This document shows, piece after piece, positions 46,435-57,813 of a stretch of 64,000 nt of DNA; the stretch's first letter is position 1, and each line of letters begins with the position of its first letter. A program made the position numbers and the translations under genes. Location of the stretch: assembly GCA_035222895.1 (NCBI GenBank), contig JAVYIG010001820.1, positions 1 to 64,000 of the forward strand, written 5' to 3'. The notes under the pieces were generated by a model, which saw only the letters and a list, made by a program, of their open reading frames with translations, did no database searches and had not been told where the DNA came from. Source of the stretch: Strongylocentrotus droebachiensis. Taxonomy: Eukaryota; Echinodermata; Echinoidea; Camarodonta; Strongylocentrotidae.

Positions 46435-48081
46435 CAAAGTGTAACAAAACAAGCTTATAGTGTAACAAAGATAACTGGTTGAAAATGTTAGAATCAAATT
46501 CAACAAAAATGGCAAAACAATTGCGTACTCCATCATGCCTTTCCCGCAATATAATGGGGATGATAATAAATTTCATTTGTCGTGATACCTTTTCCAATCA
46601 TAAATTTCAGAGAGAAGCGACACCTATTGGGATATTTTTAATTGGCATTTTTATATGAATAAGAAAAAAATACCAATTAACTACATATCCATTGAAAGAA
46701 CTTCCAAGCCCCCCCCCCCGAAAAAATATTCAAACTCAAATTCAAATTAAATTGTATTAATTAATATCCAATTGGGAATGGTCATTCTCAATATTCTGTA
46801 AAGAAAGGATAACGAATTCAAAGCTATAAATTAAAGTACACTTCAGACAAGAAAGACATGTTTACGACAGATGCCCCCACACTACATTATATCCTGTTAT
46901 CGAGGCTATTTCTCATCGTAAGCAATTTGATGCCATTGTGATTAACAATAACATTGGCCTCAACTGAAATGACTTGTGTGATAATGATAAAATGATGGAC
47001 CTGTGTACAGGCGGCCGAAAGACCCAAATTACGCCAGGGTGTGAATTTGTACTTTATACAATAGACAATCTTCTTCTCTAAGATGCCGTTCTAAGATGAT
47101 ATATATTTGATTCCTTTTCAAAGGACGTGATAGTGTAAACATTTATTTCTTCTTGATCAAAGTTATGATTCACAACCTATATTTTTGACTGAAGCGGCTC
47201 AATAACAAAAAAGCTGAAGTCAAACTAAAGTAAGGACGATTATTGGACGATAAAATTACAAACATTAATCCTCTCAGTCAAAATCCGACGTGGTCCTAAA
47301 TTACACAAATTCATGCACATCCATTAGATTGAAAATAAGTATGAAAATCTGAAAGGAAAATGAACCATGGCATGTCATGAAGCATTTTACAAAAGTTTGG
47401 AAACGAAAAACACTGCGAATAGGTCAAATTAGAAAGAAATATTCACAAACAAGCTGGAAGTAATAATCAATAAATTAAAAAAAAGACAGGAAAACGCGGT
47501 TTGAGATAAAACCTCTTAATGGCCCTAATTGTCATTGCCCTCTTGGAAGAAGAAGAACGAATTTCTCACTGAACAAAAAACATCGCATTCCCCGAACCTT
47601 TAACGTTCCTCCTCTGCAAGTATTCCTGTACTCCCATCCGTCTACTTTACATCCAATGAAGGACGAAAAGGCCATCAATGAAATTGGAAGTGACGCAAAG
47701 TCAATGAATATTTAATTTTGTCATAATACGAGGAAAATTGAATAATAGAAAGAATGCTCTATCTATGATATTTTGAAGGCAAAGGAATCCTGATGCTCAA
47801 GCGTAAAATTGCATCGTGCGTCTTATATCACGTTTTATAATTTTGTAGTAATAAATTTGGCTTACTGTTTGGCTTACCCTAATTTTTTCGACTAGACTCA
47901 AAATATGCATAAAAATAGACGATGTAGTTATATAAATGAATATCAGCTCATGTGTACAAACTCGTTTCAAAGTGATATTTTTGTCTTGTAATGCCCCTCC
48001 CCCCCTTCAAACAAAAATGCACCGAGAAACCCATGACTTCTAGAAAGTCGCCCAAAGAGTTTATGAAATGTTGTTTGTTAC
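46435..48081. other. Anonymous DNA
   Basis: No gene or repeat recognised. A C tract lies at about 46711-46719. Confidence 0.45.
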
Positions 48082-48084
48082 TGA

Positions 48085-48180
48085 ACGAAATGTGAAACCG
48101 GTACCGAACTGGGTGTACCCCAGGATGCTGTGCTGGGTCCACTTCTCTTTATCATTTTTTTTCTAAGCGTTCTTTCTTTC
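48085..48180 (+). pseudogene. Short reverse-transcriptase scrap of a LINE
   Basis: The frame at 48112 onward reads GVPQDAVLGPLLFIIFFLSV. This matches the conserved RT block usually seen as GVPQGSVLGPLLFIIYINDL in jockey/CR1/I-type LINEs. Upstream, the frame closes at a TGA around 48082, and no YADD block is found downstream. Only about 30 codons are recognisable, so this is an isolated remnant. Confidence 0.5.
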
Positions 48181-48841
48181 AATCAGGTCGTTATGTGCAA
48201 TTGAGATTTCTTTGTCTGTTTGAAATGCAATTAATTCTAACTTTATTTCAATAGATGAACGTTAACCAATTAATTGTGCACATTTTGCAGGACGTGATTA
48301 GTTAAGTTCCGAGTCTACATCCTTGCGGTACTCCATTCGAGGTTCGAGTGATGTAGACTCAATGCATGCAGTTAGTATGAGATTGATCCATGGTTAAAAC
48401 CCTTGTATGGTAAACCGCTTCTGATAACCTGTGCTGTCCTATCGAGTTATCTGTATTCAATCCGATACCTCACTCAATCCATGTGACCGACACGAGACCA
48501 CAAACGGACTGAACAAACAATTACACTACCCCTAATGGCCTAAAGTCGGTTTGTTTGAAGTCGGTGTGGAGTCATCATAGCGGTGTGACTGAGGTTACAG
48601 AATCGATTGCAATCAATTACCATGCAAGCATTAGAAAGAAGCGCAATAAATTGGTATTCACACATTTTGAAAAAAAACCCTCTACTCTCGTGGTAAACGT
48701 AGTAATAAGCGTTGGTTCGAGCCAATTTTAATCTCCTTGGGGAGTTTGTCTTCGCTTGCTTCAATAATTGAGCATCCCCATTTTTACAGTCGTTAAGCGG
48801 CGGCTCTCGCCAGCCTTGGCCAGCCCTGGCAGTGACCTTAA

Positions 48842-49190
48842 AGAGAAGCTCGAGTTCTGGTAATGGTGAAATAATTGTGGACGTTTCTTATTATTTTCGT
48901 GTCAGCTTCTGAAGAATAACGTAGAAGAAATTTGCCCCGAAAAACGAAGGCTTTTTAAATGCTTTTATCATTCAATATATGACAAGAAATAGCTTACAGT
49001 ATATTGGACCGACTTTCAAGCCACATAATGTGAGATGTCCTGCATATAAGCTTCTGGGTGCAGTACATGCGACTTTCAATAAACAATGAAGTCGTATTCA
49101 TAATCATGAATAAAAGCTCTCTATTAGGTACTACATAGGGTGCGTTTAAGCTTAAATTTTGAAGGCAGAATGAGCGATTTGTAACGCTCA
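48842..49190. mobile_element. TTAA-type MITE, AGAGAAG family, right-truncated copy
   Basis: TTAA at 48838-48841 is followed by AGAGAAGCTCGAGTTCTGG. The next 100 bp resemble 24910-25020 (aataattgtggacgtt, aaaacgaaggctttttaaatgc). No matching right end was found, so the right boundary is a guess. Confidence 0.5.
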
Positions 49191-49671
49191 TCGTAAACGC
49201 TCATCGTAATCGCAGTTCCACGGTGTACTGTTTATGCTCACTTCTCTGGCTCCTCCAGGCAATTCTCCTTGGGTGGCCTTAATTGGTCTTCCAGCTGGAT
49301 TCGCAAACCTTCACTGTGCATGCTACGTAGACCCACTAGAGGTCAGTGCGTTGACCCCATTTAAACGCGTTTACAAATTGTAAACGCATCTTTTTGTGAG
49401 TTTACGATCGGCGATCGTGATCGCCGTTTTTCGGTGATTCTACAAAAGTGAGCATGGACGTAACCGTGTTTTAAACTAAACGCGTAACAGATGCCTGATT
49501 CTGGCCAGAAAAAGTGAAGCATAAACACGCCCATAGTCAACCTGTCCTTCCGCTTTCAGACATCACTTTCACACTTTAATCTCTTGAGCAAAACTCAACT
49601 TTATCTTTAGTGACGGATTTTCAGCAGCATTGAACATTAATTGGTCCCGAGCAGTCGAACGAGGACATAAC
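49191..49671. other. Anonymous DNA with acgct/gcgtttac words
   Basis: No gene recognised. Several gcgttta and taaacgc words in both orientations occur between 49141 and 49480, and gatcggcgatcgtgatcgcc forms a small palindrome near 49408. This may be a decayed DNA element, but no ends could be fixed. Confidence 0.35.
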
Positions 49672-49678
49672 CATCTCA

Positions 49679-50100
49679 CAGACCTGCCAACCTCTGGAGT
49701 TCAAAAACTGTTTTCTTTAACCCCAAAAGTTGTATTTTACTGACAGAAGTTGTATTCTTAAAAATAAACACGGACTGTTACGCGGATCAATTTTTTGTAT
49801 GGATCATTTTGTGAATATGCATGATTTCGTCACGACTGTTGTGTTCGATGAACCAATGAACATCCCCAAATTGCCAATTTGAGATGCTTGTAGGATACTT
49901 TACAGGACAGAATGGGCATTTATTTTGCCATTAAAAATGGCTAACACACACACAAAATCAAAATAAAAAAAAAAAAAAAAAAAAATCGTTTTTTTTTTTT
50001 TTTTTTTGAAAATCGTATTTTATTCAGGAAAATCGTACTGTCGTATTTGCTTCTAAAAATCGTACTAAATACGACTAAATCGTACTGGTTGGCAGGTCTG
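49679..50100. mobile_element. hAT-like non-autonomous element
   Basis: Perfect 14-bp inverted ends CAGACCTGCCAACC (49679-49692) and its complement (50087-50100) are flanked by CATCTCA at 49672-49678 and 50101-50107. The duplication is 7 bp by this reading; hAT normally makes 8. Inside lie an A run and a T run (about 49966-50007) separated by atcg, and several copies of aaatcgtact near the right end. Length 422 bp, non-coding. Confidence 0.75.
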
Positions 50101-50269
50101 CATCTCACCGCTGATGATGTAAAATATAATTGGCATGCAAAACACATCGGAGATATCAGGCGTAATATGTCTCTCTCGAATATCAGGGGTGAATATACCT
50201 GGACTTCCGTTTTACGTCGAAGATATTCATTACCTGTGTTGCACTGAGTCTCATGTTTGGTTTCCACTC

Positions 50270-50605
50270 CGATGAAGATGACATGTAAAGAAGAAAAAAA
50301 TTGGAAGGATAGACAATGGAAGAGGGACAGAGAGAGACAGGTAGGCAGATAGGAGAGACAGAGAGACAGAGAGAAAGAAAGGAGACCGAATAAGATTGCG
50401 TGAGAGACATTAATCATGTCACAGAGAGGCTTTGTCATGTTTATCAAGAAAAAAAACTTGGAAGGAGAGAGAGAATAGAAGATATATATAGAGAGAGAGA
50501 GAGACATAAAGACAGAGAGGGGAGAGAGAAAGAGAGAGAGAGGGAGAGAGAGAACGAGAGGAGATCGAATGGAATTGCGTGAGAGACATGAATCAGCCTA
50601 TCTCA
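50270..50605. repeat. GA-rich tandem duplication, ~165-bp unit
   Basis: Copy 1 (about 50270-50432) and copy 2 (about 50433-50605) share 'aagaaaaaaa.ttggaagga', a long gagaga/acagag section, 'ggaga.cgaat.g.attgcgtg' and 'agagacat.aatca'. Several frames in both directions arise from it. Confidence 0.7.
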
Positions 50606-50693
50606 GGCTTTGTCATGTTTATCAGTCTTTGGAACAGAACACGTTAGTGGCGTATCATCGCGATGTGTCGGTGTACATATCCCGAATCACTTA

Positions 50694-51141
50694 GGTTGCG
50701 TTTATCTAGCAAATTTTTGGCTAGAATCAGGTTTCTCAAACGTCTTTCAGGCAAATTTAGAAGTTGATAAACGCAAAGCCTTTTTTAAAGGGCTTTAGAT
50801 ATGGGCATATCTAAAGACGCAAAAAGGTGCGTTTTGTATGTGACATACAGCCAGAATCACGTTTCTGAGAGATCGATAAACGCAAAGCTGTTTTGAACCT
50901 CACATACAAATAGGACCACCCAGGTGTTGTGTACAAGCATGTGTGTGAAGTTGACCTTCGAGAAACTGTCTGCTTCCCGGGTCAAAACAGTTGGGCAGAC
51001 ACAAGGCCTTTATTGTGAATCGTGAAGAGTCGATAAACGCGACATCCCGCAAATCACGATCGTATAGTGGGGTATGATAGTGGGGTCGATAGTGGGGTAC
51101 GATATGTACATATCTAGTGGCAAGCCTAGATAAACGCGCCC
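50694..51141. mobile_element. PIF/Harbinger-like MITE
   Basis: TTA flanks lie at 50691-50693 and 51142-51144. The ends are GGTTGCGTTTATCTAG and the inverse of GGGCGCGTTTATCTAG. A 3-bp TTA/TAA target with a GG-start is the Harbinger pattern. The core word gataaacgc recurs inside at about 50764, 50874 and 51033, so the terminal motif is repeated internally. Length 448 bp; no transposase frame. Confidence 0.65.
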
Positions 51142-51174
51142 TTAGTTAACCATAAATAATTCCTTTGCTTGTGA

Positions 51175-51320
51175 ATAGCGCTCGGAGGCTCGCTGCTTCT
51201 GCGGTAGAGCAGTGGTCTCGTAACCGGGAAATTTGGATTCGAAACCAAGTCGATGCGCTAGTGCCCTTTTGTATGCCATCAATCCTCATCACCAAGTTCC
51301 TCGGAAAAGCCCTCGATTCC
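51175..51320 (+). mobile_element. Possible tRNA-derived SINE head
   Basis: The sequence ctgcggtagagcagtggtct (A-box-like), cgtaaccggg and then tttggattcgaaaccaag (B-box-like ggattcgaaacc) stands at roughly tRNA spacing. It is followed by unrelated sequence with no clear tail. Weak call. Confidence 0.3.
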
Positions 51321-51849
51321 CGGTCGCTGATATATTTATTGTATTTATTTACACATATTTGTACATGTTCACGAGTTCAGAAATAAATCTGTTTTGCATA
51401 TTGGAGCTCTCATAGCAATCAGGTTTAAAAATAAAAATAAAACCATCAAATAAAATATAGAAGCAATAGATAAAGAAATTGCGGCAAGTTACATCTAAAC
51501 CAAGAAAGAGATATGTTATGACATACCGAACATGCCATGAATTCCAGGAATGCTATATGCAGCTTGAGAATCGATCTTAATCAATCAAGATTAACACCAC
51601 CTCGGATGCCATGGGCTCGTTAATTAAACATGTTGAAGTGTCCTGAAAAGCTGCTAACCTCTTAACAGCGGAAGTCGGTCCTGACGGAAAGTTTGAATTA
51701 TTACAAGTGGGGGAACATGAAAGAAAAAAATCGGTGAAAGTTTGAGGAAACTTTGATGAAAAAATTTAATTTATCAGAAGAAGTCACTCTCTCATTTTCT
51801 TTTTATTAAAACAAATTATTTAAATATTTTTGGTAAAGGACATCAATAT
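51321..51849. other. Anonymous DNA
   Basis: No gene or repeat recognised. Confidence 0.45.
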
Positions 51850-51853
51850 TTAA

Positions 51854-52176
51854 AGAGGAGCCATAGGCCTATTTGTAATTATTGGACACTTTCTTTTTTT
51901 CTTATTCATTTGTTTACAATCCTGTCGTGAATTATATCTTTTCCATGATCACCTATTTCAGAAAATTGAATTTCAGTACAAAGCTAATAAAAGAGATGTT
52001 CGACAGATGCTTGATGGCGTTGCAAATTAACGTTAAATTCATCGATTGCAGCTTTAAATAGTCAGAACAATTTTATTTCTTATCGGATTTTTCTTAAAAC
52101 TGTCTCTGTATTGTCTCTCTCTTCTTTGTTTTCCTTTTTTATTAAAAAGAACATAATATCAGAATAGACTTCCTCT
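51854..52176. mobile_element. Possible TTAA-type MITE with short ends
   Basis: TTAA at 51850-51853 and TTAG at 52177-52180 flank ends AGAGGAGCCATAGGCC and the inverse of AGAGGAAGTCTATTC. Similarity of the ends is short (about 8-9 matching bases), so this is weaker than the other members. Confidence 0.4.
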
Positions 52177-52180
52177 TTAG

Positions 52181-54074
52181 CCGACGGTGTAATATGAAAT
52201 GTATCATTTTTCTGTCTACATAGCCACAGGCAAATGAACAAATCATTACTCGGGTATCGATGTTACAATAAAGTGATGAAATTAGGAATAAAGTGCTCCT
52301 TTACTCTAAGAAGATTTTGAAACTGATACTAAAAAATCAGACAATAAACTCTTAGTCTGCAAGTAAACAAAAGAAGCCACGTCTGAGGAAAAGCCGCAAT
52401 TGATCCGAATCAAGCTTCACCAATCGTATTAACGTCCCAAATCAATTACTGTTTACTGCAAAGAAACTAAGAGAGAGAGAGAAAGAGAGAGAGAGAAAAA
52501 AAAATCACGATGATAGTAACTTATTCTCTTCATTTGCCACGAGATTTTAATTATTAGACTGTGCCTTTTAAGTTTTAACCATGCCTGATACGCGAATCCA
52601 AGTCCACAGTCTTTCCTACTTTTATTCTTCAGTAAAGATTGATGAGGATGACGTAACAAAGCCGGAGCTCCTTCTTCCAGACGATGTCTGGCTGTCATAC
52701 TTGATTAACTGCTTGATTTCGTTGATGAATTGCCTGGGTAAAACGATGTCGACTGATACGACTACAGGGATAGGCCTACACCGTGATTCGAATACCACTA
52801 CGTGACATGGTTAGAACGGGAACGGAATACCCTCGTGTGCCGGCTTGACATGGTTTGGAGTTTTTACGTCAAAGAGGGAGAGTGTTGTTTTATCTCATAT
52901 ATCATGTTGTCTTTGTCCTTGTCTGTAGTGGTTGTCTGTCTGCCTTGTCTGTCCCGTCATGTCCCGTCGATCTCCTTTTCCTCCCGTTCCATTTTGCGCC
53001 TATTATCCTCTCACCCCTCTCTCTATCTTTCTTTTTCTCTTTCTATGACTCTCTCTCTCTTTCTCTCGTCTTTTCTTTCTCTGTCTGTCATATGTATTTC
53101 ACTTCTCTCCTCTTTTTTCCCTCTTTGTCCCCCTCTCTTTCTCTCACTCTCGCCTCTTTCTTTCTATAGCCCCTTTTTTCATTCCATTCTTTCTCTTTTC
53201 CTTCCCCCTCTCTTATTTAACTCTTCCAGTTTTCTTTGCCTTGACTCCTAACATAAACAAACAAATAAACGCCTCCAGTCGTGAATGTTCGGGACAAAAA
53301 AAATTGAAGTCGGAACTTTTTTGTAAAGAAATGAACTTACATAAAGAGAGCCTTGTGACTTGCATTAATAAGATCAAATCATTCATTCAGTTATGATGTG
53401 ATTTGTTTGTTTGATTCCTTCTTTCTTAATCAGTGTGCGGATGATGAGCGCTTCATTTTATCATCGCTCAATAATTATTGAACCTTAAAAATCACCAATG
53501 GCGATGTAGTTACCAACCGATTCGGCTTCCTCATTAACATAACAGGGATAACGAAATGATATCAACGAATTATGAATATAAGCTTTAAGCAATTATTGTT
53601 GAATAAACACACCACCCACGAGCAAATAAAGGTCGTCCTGTATTGGTGAACTGAATTTGGCCCGGAGAAGTTTAACTGACTGCTGTTTATCATTCGGTAA
53701 TCGTTTAGCATTAGATATTCCATTCCTCGTGGGCTTGAGAAGGCGACCGCCAGCATTTGACAAATTGCTCCATCAAATCACAAATCTATAAACGGATGGC
53801 AGAATTACCAATCATTAAGCTGAATTGCTGCTCTTGACTTTTAACAAAATTAGATTTATTCAAATGACAACAGCAGGTCTGCATCGCATTACGCCGAATC
53901 AACAATAACTGCATGCTTGCTTTATCTTTGATATTGTAAACCTGTAGAGGTAAAAATGATTGGCCATAGGAAACGAAAATGCGTCGCACAGCGTTTCCGA
54001 AAGTAAAGCTGGAACATGTAATCCCTTTCCTTTGATTTGCTTTTTGAGAAGAATAGATTGAGTTGAGAGTAGGG
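52181..54074. other. Anonymous DNA with simple repeats
   Basis: No gene recognised. GA runs lie at about 52471-52498, and there is a CT-rich stretch at about 53000-53220. The 149-, 104- and 81-codon frames here follow the simple repeats or lack motifs. Confidence 0.45.
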
Positions 54075-54195
54075 AGGGGGAGGAGAAAGAGAGATACAGG
54101 TACAAAGCTCACGATAAAAAGGAAAATGAAGATGGAGGGGGGGGGGGGGGGAGAGAAAGAGAGGGGGAGAGAATGAGAGGCAGAGAGAGGTGGAA
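54075..54195. repeat. Purine tract with G run
   Basis: A GA-rich region with a run of about 16 G near 54137-54152. Pro/Leu-rich minus-strand frames derive from it. Confidence 0.88.
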
Positions 54196-54249
54196 ATGAA
54201 ATAAAAGTAAAAGCAAATAAAACAAAAACATATGTATATCATCTTTTTA

Positions 54250-54375
54250 ATGCCCCACTGCACTACATATAGCTACTTGCTCTCTCTCTATAGCAATCGG
54301 TGACCATTGGTCTCCCATGATACGCTTTTTTAAATGTTAATTGAGAGCTTATTTTATGAGTTGTCAGTGACCATT
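54250..54375. mobile_element. Fragment of the AGCCC-family TTAA MITE
   Basis: Contains gccccactgcactacatata, tagctacttgctctctct, ggtgaccattggtctcc and gttaattgagagctta in an order inverse to 8167-8349. One end follows ttttttaat near 54245; the other end is not found. Confidence 0.55.
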
Positions 54376-54449
54376 TAAAATAAAAAAATCAATATACAAA
54401 TCATGCATGTACGATCGATCATCAAATATTTATATCCCGTTTATTCAAA

Positions 54450-55621
54450 AGAACAGGTGTTAGGTCAACAGTTTTGTCCTGGTTTCAGTCATACCTCTCC
54501 GGATGGTCTTCCCAAGTTGACATAGCCGGCAAATTGTCAAACCTCACAACCATAGAATTCGGACTCCCCCAGGGTTCAATAGTAGGACCCATAGGATACT
54601 CAATTTATACTCTTCCTATTGGAGATATCGTCCGACATCATTGTATTAATTATCATCTCTATGCTGATGACATACAGTTATATGTTTCCTTTAATCCTAA
54701 GACTCCAAGAGCTCTTGATAGCGCACTTATCAAACTTCAAATTTGTATTTCAGATATTAGGCAATGGATGGTAGTCAATAAGTTAAAATTAAATGATTCA
54801 AAGACTGAATTTTTTGTTGCTGCTTCAGCTCACAATCTGCGTAGTCTTCCAGATGTTCAGTTGGATGTTGGTGGCATACTCATTAGCCCTTCAAAAACAA
54901 TAAGAAACCTTGGCGTTGTATTTGATTCTTGCATGTCGATGTCTCACCATATTTCTCACATCTGTAGTATGGCTACGTTTTATTTAAGGAATATCGCTAG
55001 AATCAGAAGGTTTATTGACCAGTCTGCCTGTCATAACGCTGTGCGTTCTTTAGTTCTATCCCGTATTGATTATTGTAATGGGCTTCTCTCTACCATTCCC
55101 TCGACTAAATTGATTCGTGTGCAACGGCTGCAAAATTGGGCAGCCCGATTGATATTTCAGGTTTCTAGGGACCATCCATCTCGGCCACTCTTGAGATCAT
55201 TACACTGGCTTCCTTTGAAACAAAGAATAATTTTTAAATTACTCGTTTGTATTCAAAATATTCAATAATCAAGCTCCACAATATTTACATATCTGTTTGA
55301 ATTTATATACACCTACCAGGGCATTGAGGTCAGCCAGTGATCCTCTCCGTCTCACATATTCAGTTACCCGCACATTAGCCGGTGATAGAACATTTACTGT
55401 ATCTGCTTCAAAATGTTGGAATGATTTACCACTTAGAATCAGGCAGTCTCCATCAGTTCTTACCTTCAGAAAGGCCTTAAAAACACATCTTTTTTGCAAT
55501 TTGTAGTTGTAAGACTGTTTTTTCTAATTATATGTATTTATGTATTTTTTTATTTTCATTCACTGTAAGCGCTTTGGGCCTTATGGGAAAAGCGCGGTAT
55601 AAGTAATAATAATAATAATAC
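54450..55621 (+). mobile_element. 5'-truncated L2/CR1/Rex1-like LINE
   Basis: The element starts abruptly within the reverse transcriptase at about 54450, runs through the RT C-terminus (stop at about 55504-55506) and a short 3' UTR. It ends in a tail with gtaagcgctttgggcc, ggaaaagcgcggtataagta and (ATA)n at about 55602-55620. The tail can form a small stem of gcgcttt/aaagcgc type, as in L2-like elements. The 5' half (endonuclease and early RT blocks) is missing. Confidence 0.85.
54474..55506 (+). pseudogene. LINE reverse transcriptase, 5'-truncated, one frameshift
   Basis: In the living family the protein copies LINE RNA at a nicked target. Visible blocks: WFQSYLSG (early RT), GLPQGSIVGP at residues 30-39, catalytic YADD at about residues 63-66 (54660-54671), then WM...KLKLNDSKTEF, a LGVVFDSCMSMSHHI block, and LVLSRIDYCNGLLSTIP. 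It breaks at an AAAA run (55255-55258), where one extra base shifts the frame. The C-terminal part (APQYL, YTPTRALRS, WNDLPLRIR) continues in the next frame to about 55506. The open frame begins in-frame upstream near 54450 without an ATG. With the endonuclease and N-terminal RT missing it cannot be active. Confidence 0.88.
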
Positions 55622-56383
55622 AGTATAAATGGTCAGGGTGCCCCTAAAAGCCAAGGCTTGATTAACATAAAAAAATATACATACACGCATACATACTTTA
55701 AAAGTAATTTCAGTGCTTTTCATAAAATCATGATATCAAATGCATTTTTACGTATTTCAATACATGAGAATGTAATTCTGCTTCGTAGGGGCAATTCAAT
55801 ATGAACCAAGATTGAATTTATATTAATTGATTGAATCTTAAAAGTATTATTTAAATCAACATCAAACAATCTAGAAAGAGAGAAAAATCGTTTTCAGTTA
55901 AAGATACTAAGTTATCAGGAATATATCAAAGACAAGATGATTATTTTTCATGAAAATGGGACATTGCTGATCCCTATTTAAAAGGAAGTTATAATTTCTA
56001 GATAAAGAAGTAATAACTTGAGAAAAAAACACCTGCATATGAATAATATGATTCAAGTTGATTAGCCCTTAAGACAGTGGTTCTGCAATAAATAGCGCCA
56101 TTCTCGTAAGCTGACAAAAACTCGAATGAGGTGAAAATTGTTGTATTTCATCAAAGAGATATAGTTTTCTCCATCAGCATATATTTTCATTCACAGTTCA
56201 TGAAAATTTGATTTTTTTTTCTTTCTTCCCACTCTTGAATAATGTTAAAACAAAAATCATAATTCTCCCACTGGCATCGAGCCGAGACAACCACCCAATA
56301 TTCAGCCGAACGTCAGGGAAATGTTCACATCTCCAGCTTGCATGTCTGTACCCTGCATCTGTGAGCAAGGAGGCAAACGACAT
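55622..56383. other. Anonymous DNA
   Basis: No gene or repeat recognised; AT-rich. Confidence 0.45.
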
Positions 56384-56387
56384 TTAA

Positions 56388-56769
56388 AGAGTATGTTTAG
56401 TATTGGCCAGGCGAAATACCTTACGAAAAAAAAAAAATGTCTAGAAGCTACCGGGATAAGGTGCTAATGTGATGATAATAATAATGATGTTCTTTCACTT
56501 TTAGGAATCACTTACACTTAATTTTACCGAAGAATCAAGTTCAGGACAAAAAAAAGAAGAAGAAAAAAGCACTACGCACAGATGTTTGGATATGGAACCA
56601 TACACGCGTTAGATCCAACGTTTGAAAGCTTTTTCTCGTCAAATTTGGAAATCGAGGGCATTTCAATAGAAATCATTTTCAGATAATGTTACACCTCCTG
56701 GAAATGATAAGAATGAGTAGCCTCATCATTTATTGTCCACCTTCACAAGAACTCAAACTCAACTTCTCT
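56388..56769. mobile_element. Possible TTAA-type MITE, first of three in a row
   Basis: TTAA lies at 56384-56387 and 56770-56773. The right end is the inverse of AGAGAAGTTGAGTTTGAG, like the AGAGAAG family. The left end AGAGTATGTTTAGT is a poorer match. Length 382 bp, as expected for the family. The interior was not matched to another copy. Confidence 0.45.
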
Positions 56770-56773
56770 TTAA

Positions 56774-56858
56774 ACGACGTGTATACAATGTAAATATGAT
56801 CTCAATGAATGTTCTTTAGACTGAAGGTGGGGCGGTGAGAACGTAAACTCCCCTTTAA
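56774..56858. repeat. Minisatellite unit between two TTAA elements
   Basis: The unit 'aaacgacgtgta..atacaatg..atgaatgttctttagactgaaggtggggcggtgagaa' is repeated in diverged form at about 57830-57915 and partly at 57233-57282 and 57916-57985. Confidence 0.5.
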
Positions 56859-57232
56859 AGGTATAGACCACTTTGGAAAACGCCCCCTCTCAAAAATTAA
56901 ATGGAAGCTCTTATTACCAATCATGTGAGAGAATATGTTTTGACTATGCGTGATGATACAAATTTTGCCGGGAAACCGCCTACTAACTGATATATTTGGT
57001 AAATTATCATATCTATCCAGACTGGATAGATATCGCGTTGTCCCATATACATATGTCTGTGTACAGGGCTTGTAACTTTACCAAGACTTGGCCAAATTTC
57101 TTATCATGTTGATGATTCCAGAATCTTGCAGTACACACCAATATTTATATGCTAGATGATCAACCTTTTTCTGATCGATTCCACAATGTTTCTTTCACAA
57201 TGCTATCGCATGACCAGAACTGGTATATACCT
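56859..57232. mobile_element. TTAA-flanked MITE, AGGTAT type, second of three
   Basis: TTAA lies at 56855-56858 and 57233-57236. The ends are AGGTATAGACCACTTTGG and the inverse of AGGTATATACCAGTTCTGG. The right half (57050-57215) is closely similar to the AGAGAAG-family copy at 25095-25270, with tgtgtacagggcttgtaact, tttcttatcat and gatgatcaacctttt. The left half differs, so the family is chimeric or diverged. Confidence 0.72.
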
Positions 57233-57282
57233 TTAAACACCAGATACAGATACGATCAAAATGGGTGTTTTTCTGAATTTAA

Positions 57283-57813
57283 AGGTACTATGTCCCTTTT
57301 GCAGCCAGCCTCAAATTCTATAGAACCGTGCAGGAATTATGAATATGTCATGTATGTCCTATCTGTGAAATTTAAACGTTAGCAGTGTCCTCATATTCAA
57401 ATTATGCAAGGAAACCCGTTTACTTGCTAGACTTCACTGTCAGACACTATTGAGTGACTGACTGGCTTTTTTCTTCTTTGGTAATAACATACATGGAAAG
57501 AGTTGTAAAGGGTACATGAGCATTTGTCTACATCAATAACCCACTTCTTGTGATGGCCAAAATTAAACTGATTGATTCTTTGCGCAGCATAAAACGTATG
57601 ACCATTCGGTACAATTGTCTGAAAATCAAGACTATTACTTATTGGCTCTATAGCCCCTGAGTCGATTTGACAACTAATAGTCGTTCTTTTCCAACTTGAA
57701 GACATTTTCAAGCCCTACCTTTTTTAGGGAAGTTCTAAATTAGCATTATCTTTCAAATGCAGTTGGAATTTAACTCATTCATTTTTTGGGCCTGCAAATG
57801 GGACATAGTACCT
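57283..57813. mobile_element. TTAA-flanked MITE, AGGTACTATGTCC type, third of three
   Basis: TTAA lies at 57279-57282 and 57814-57817. The ends are AGGTACTATGTCCCTTTTGC and the inverse of AGGTACTATGTCCCATTTGC. From about 57467 on it is nearly the same as 9147-9492. The minus-strand frame of 94 codons at 57427-57711 resembles the one at 9091-9390, but it lacks any known motif and crosses unrelated sequence in the other copy. It is treated as non-coding. Confidence 0.8.

Noticed and set aside
49141..49500. gggtgcgtttaagc start and gcgttta/taaacgc words, like the Harbinger-type element at 50694
   Set aside because: No matching right end or TTA flanks could be fixed.
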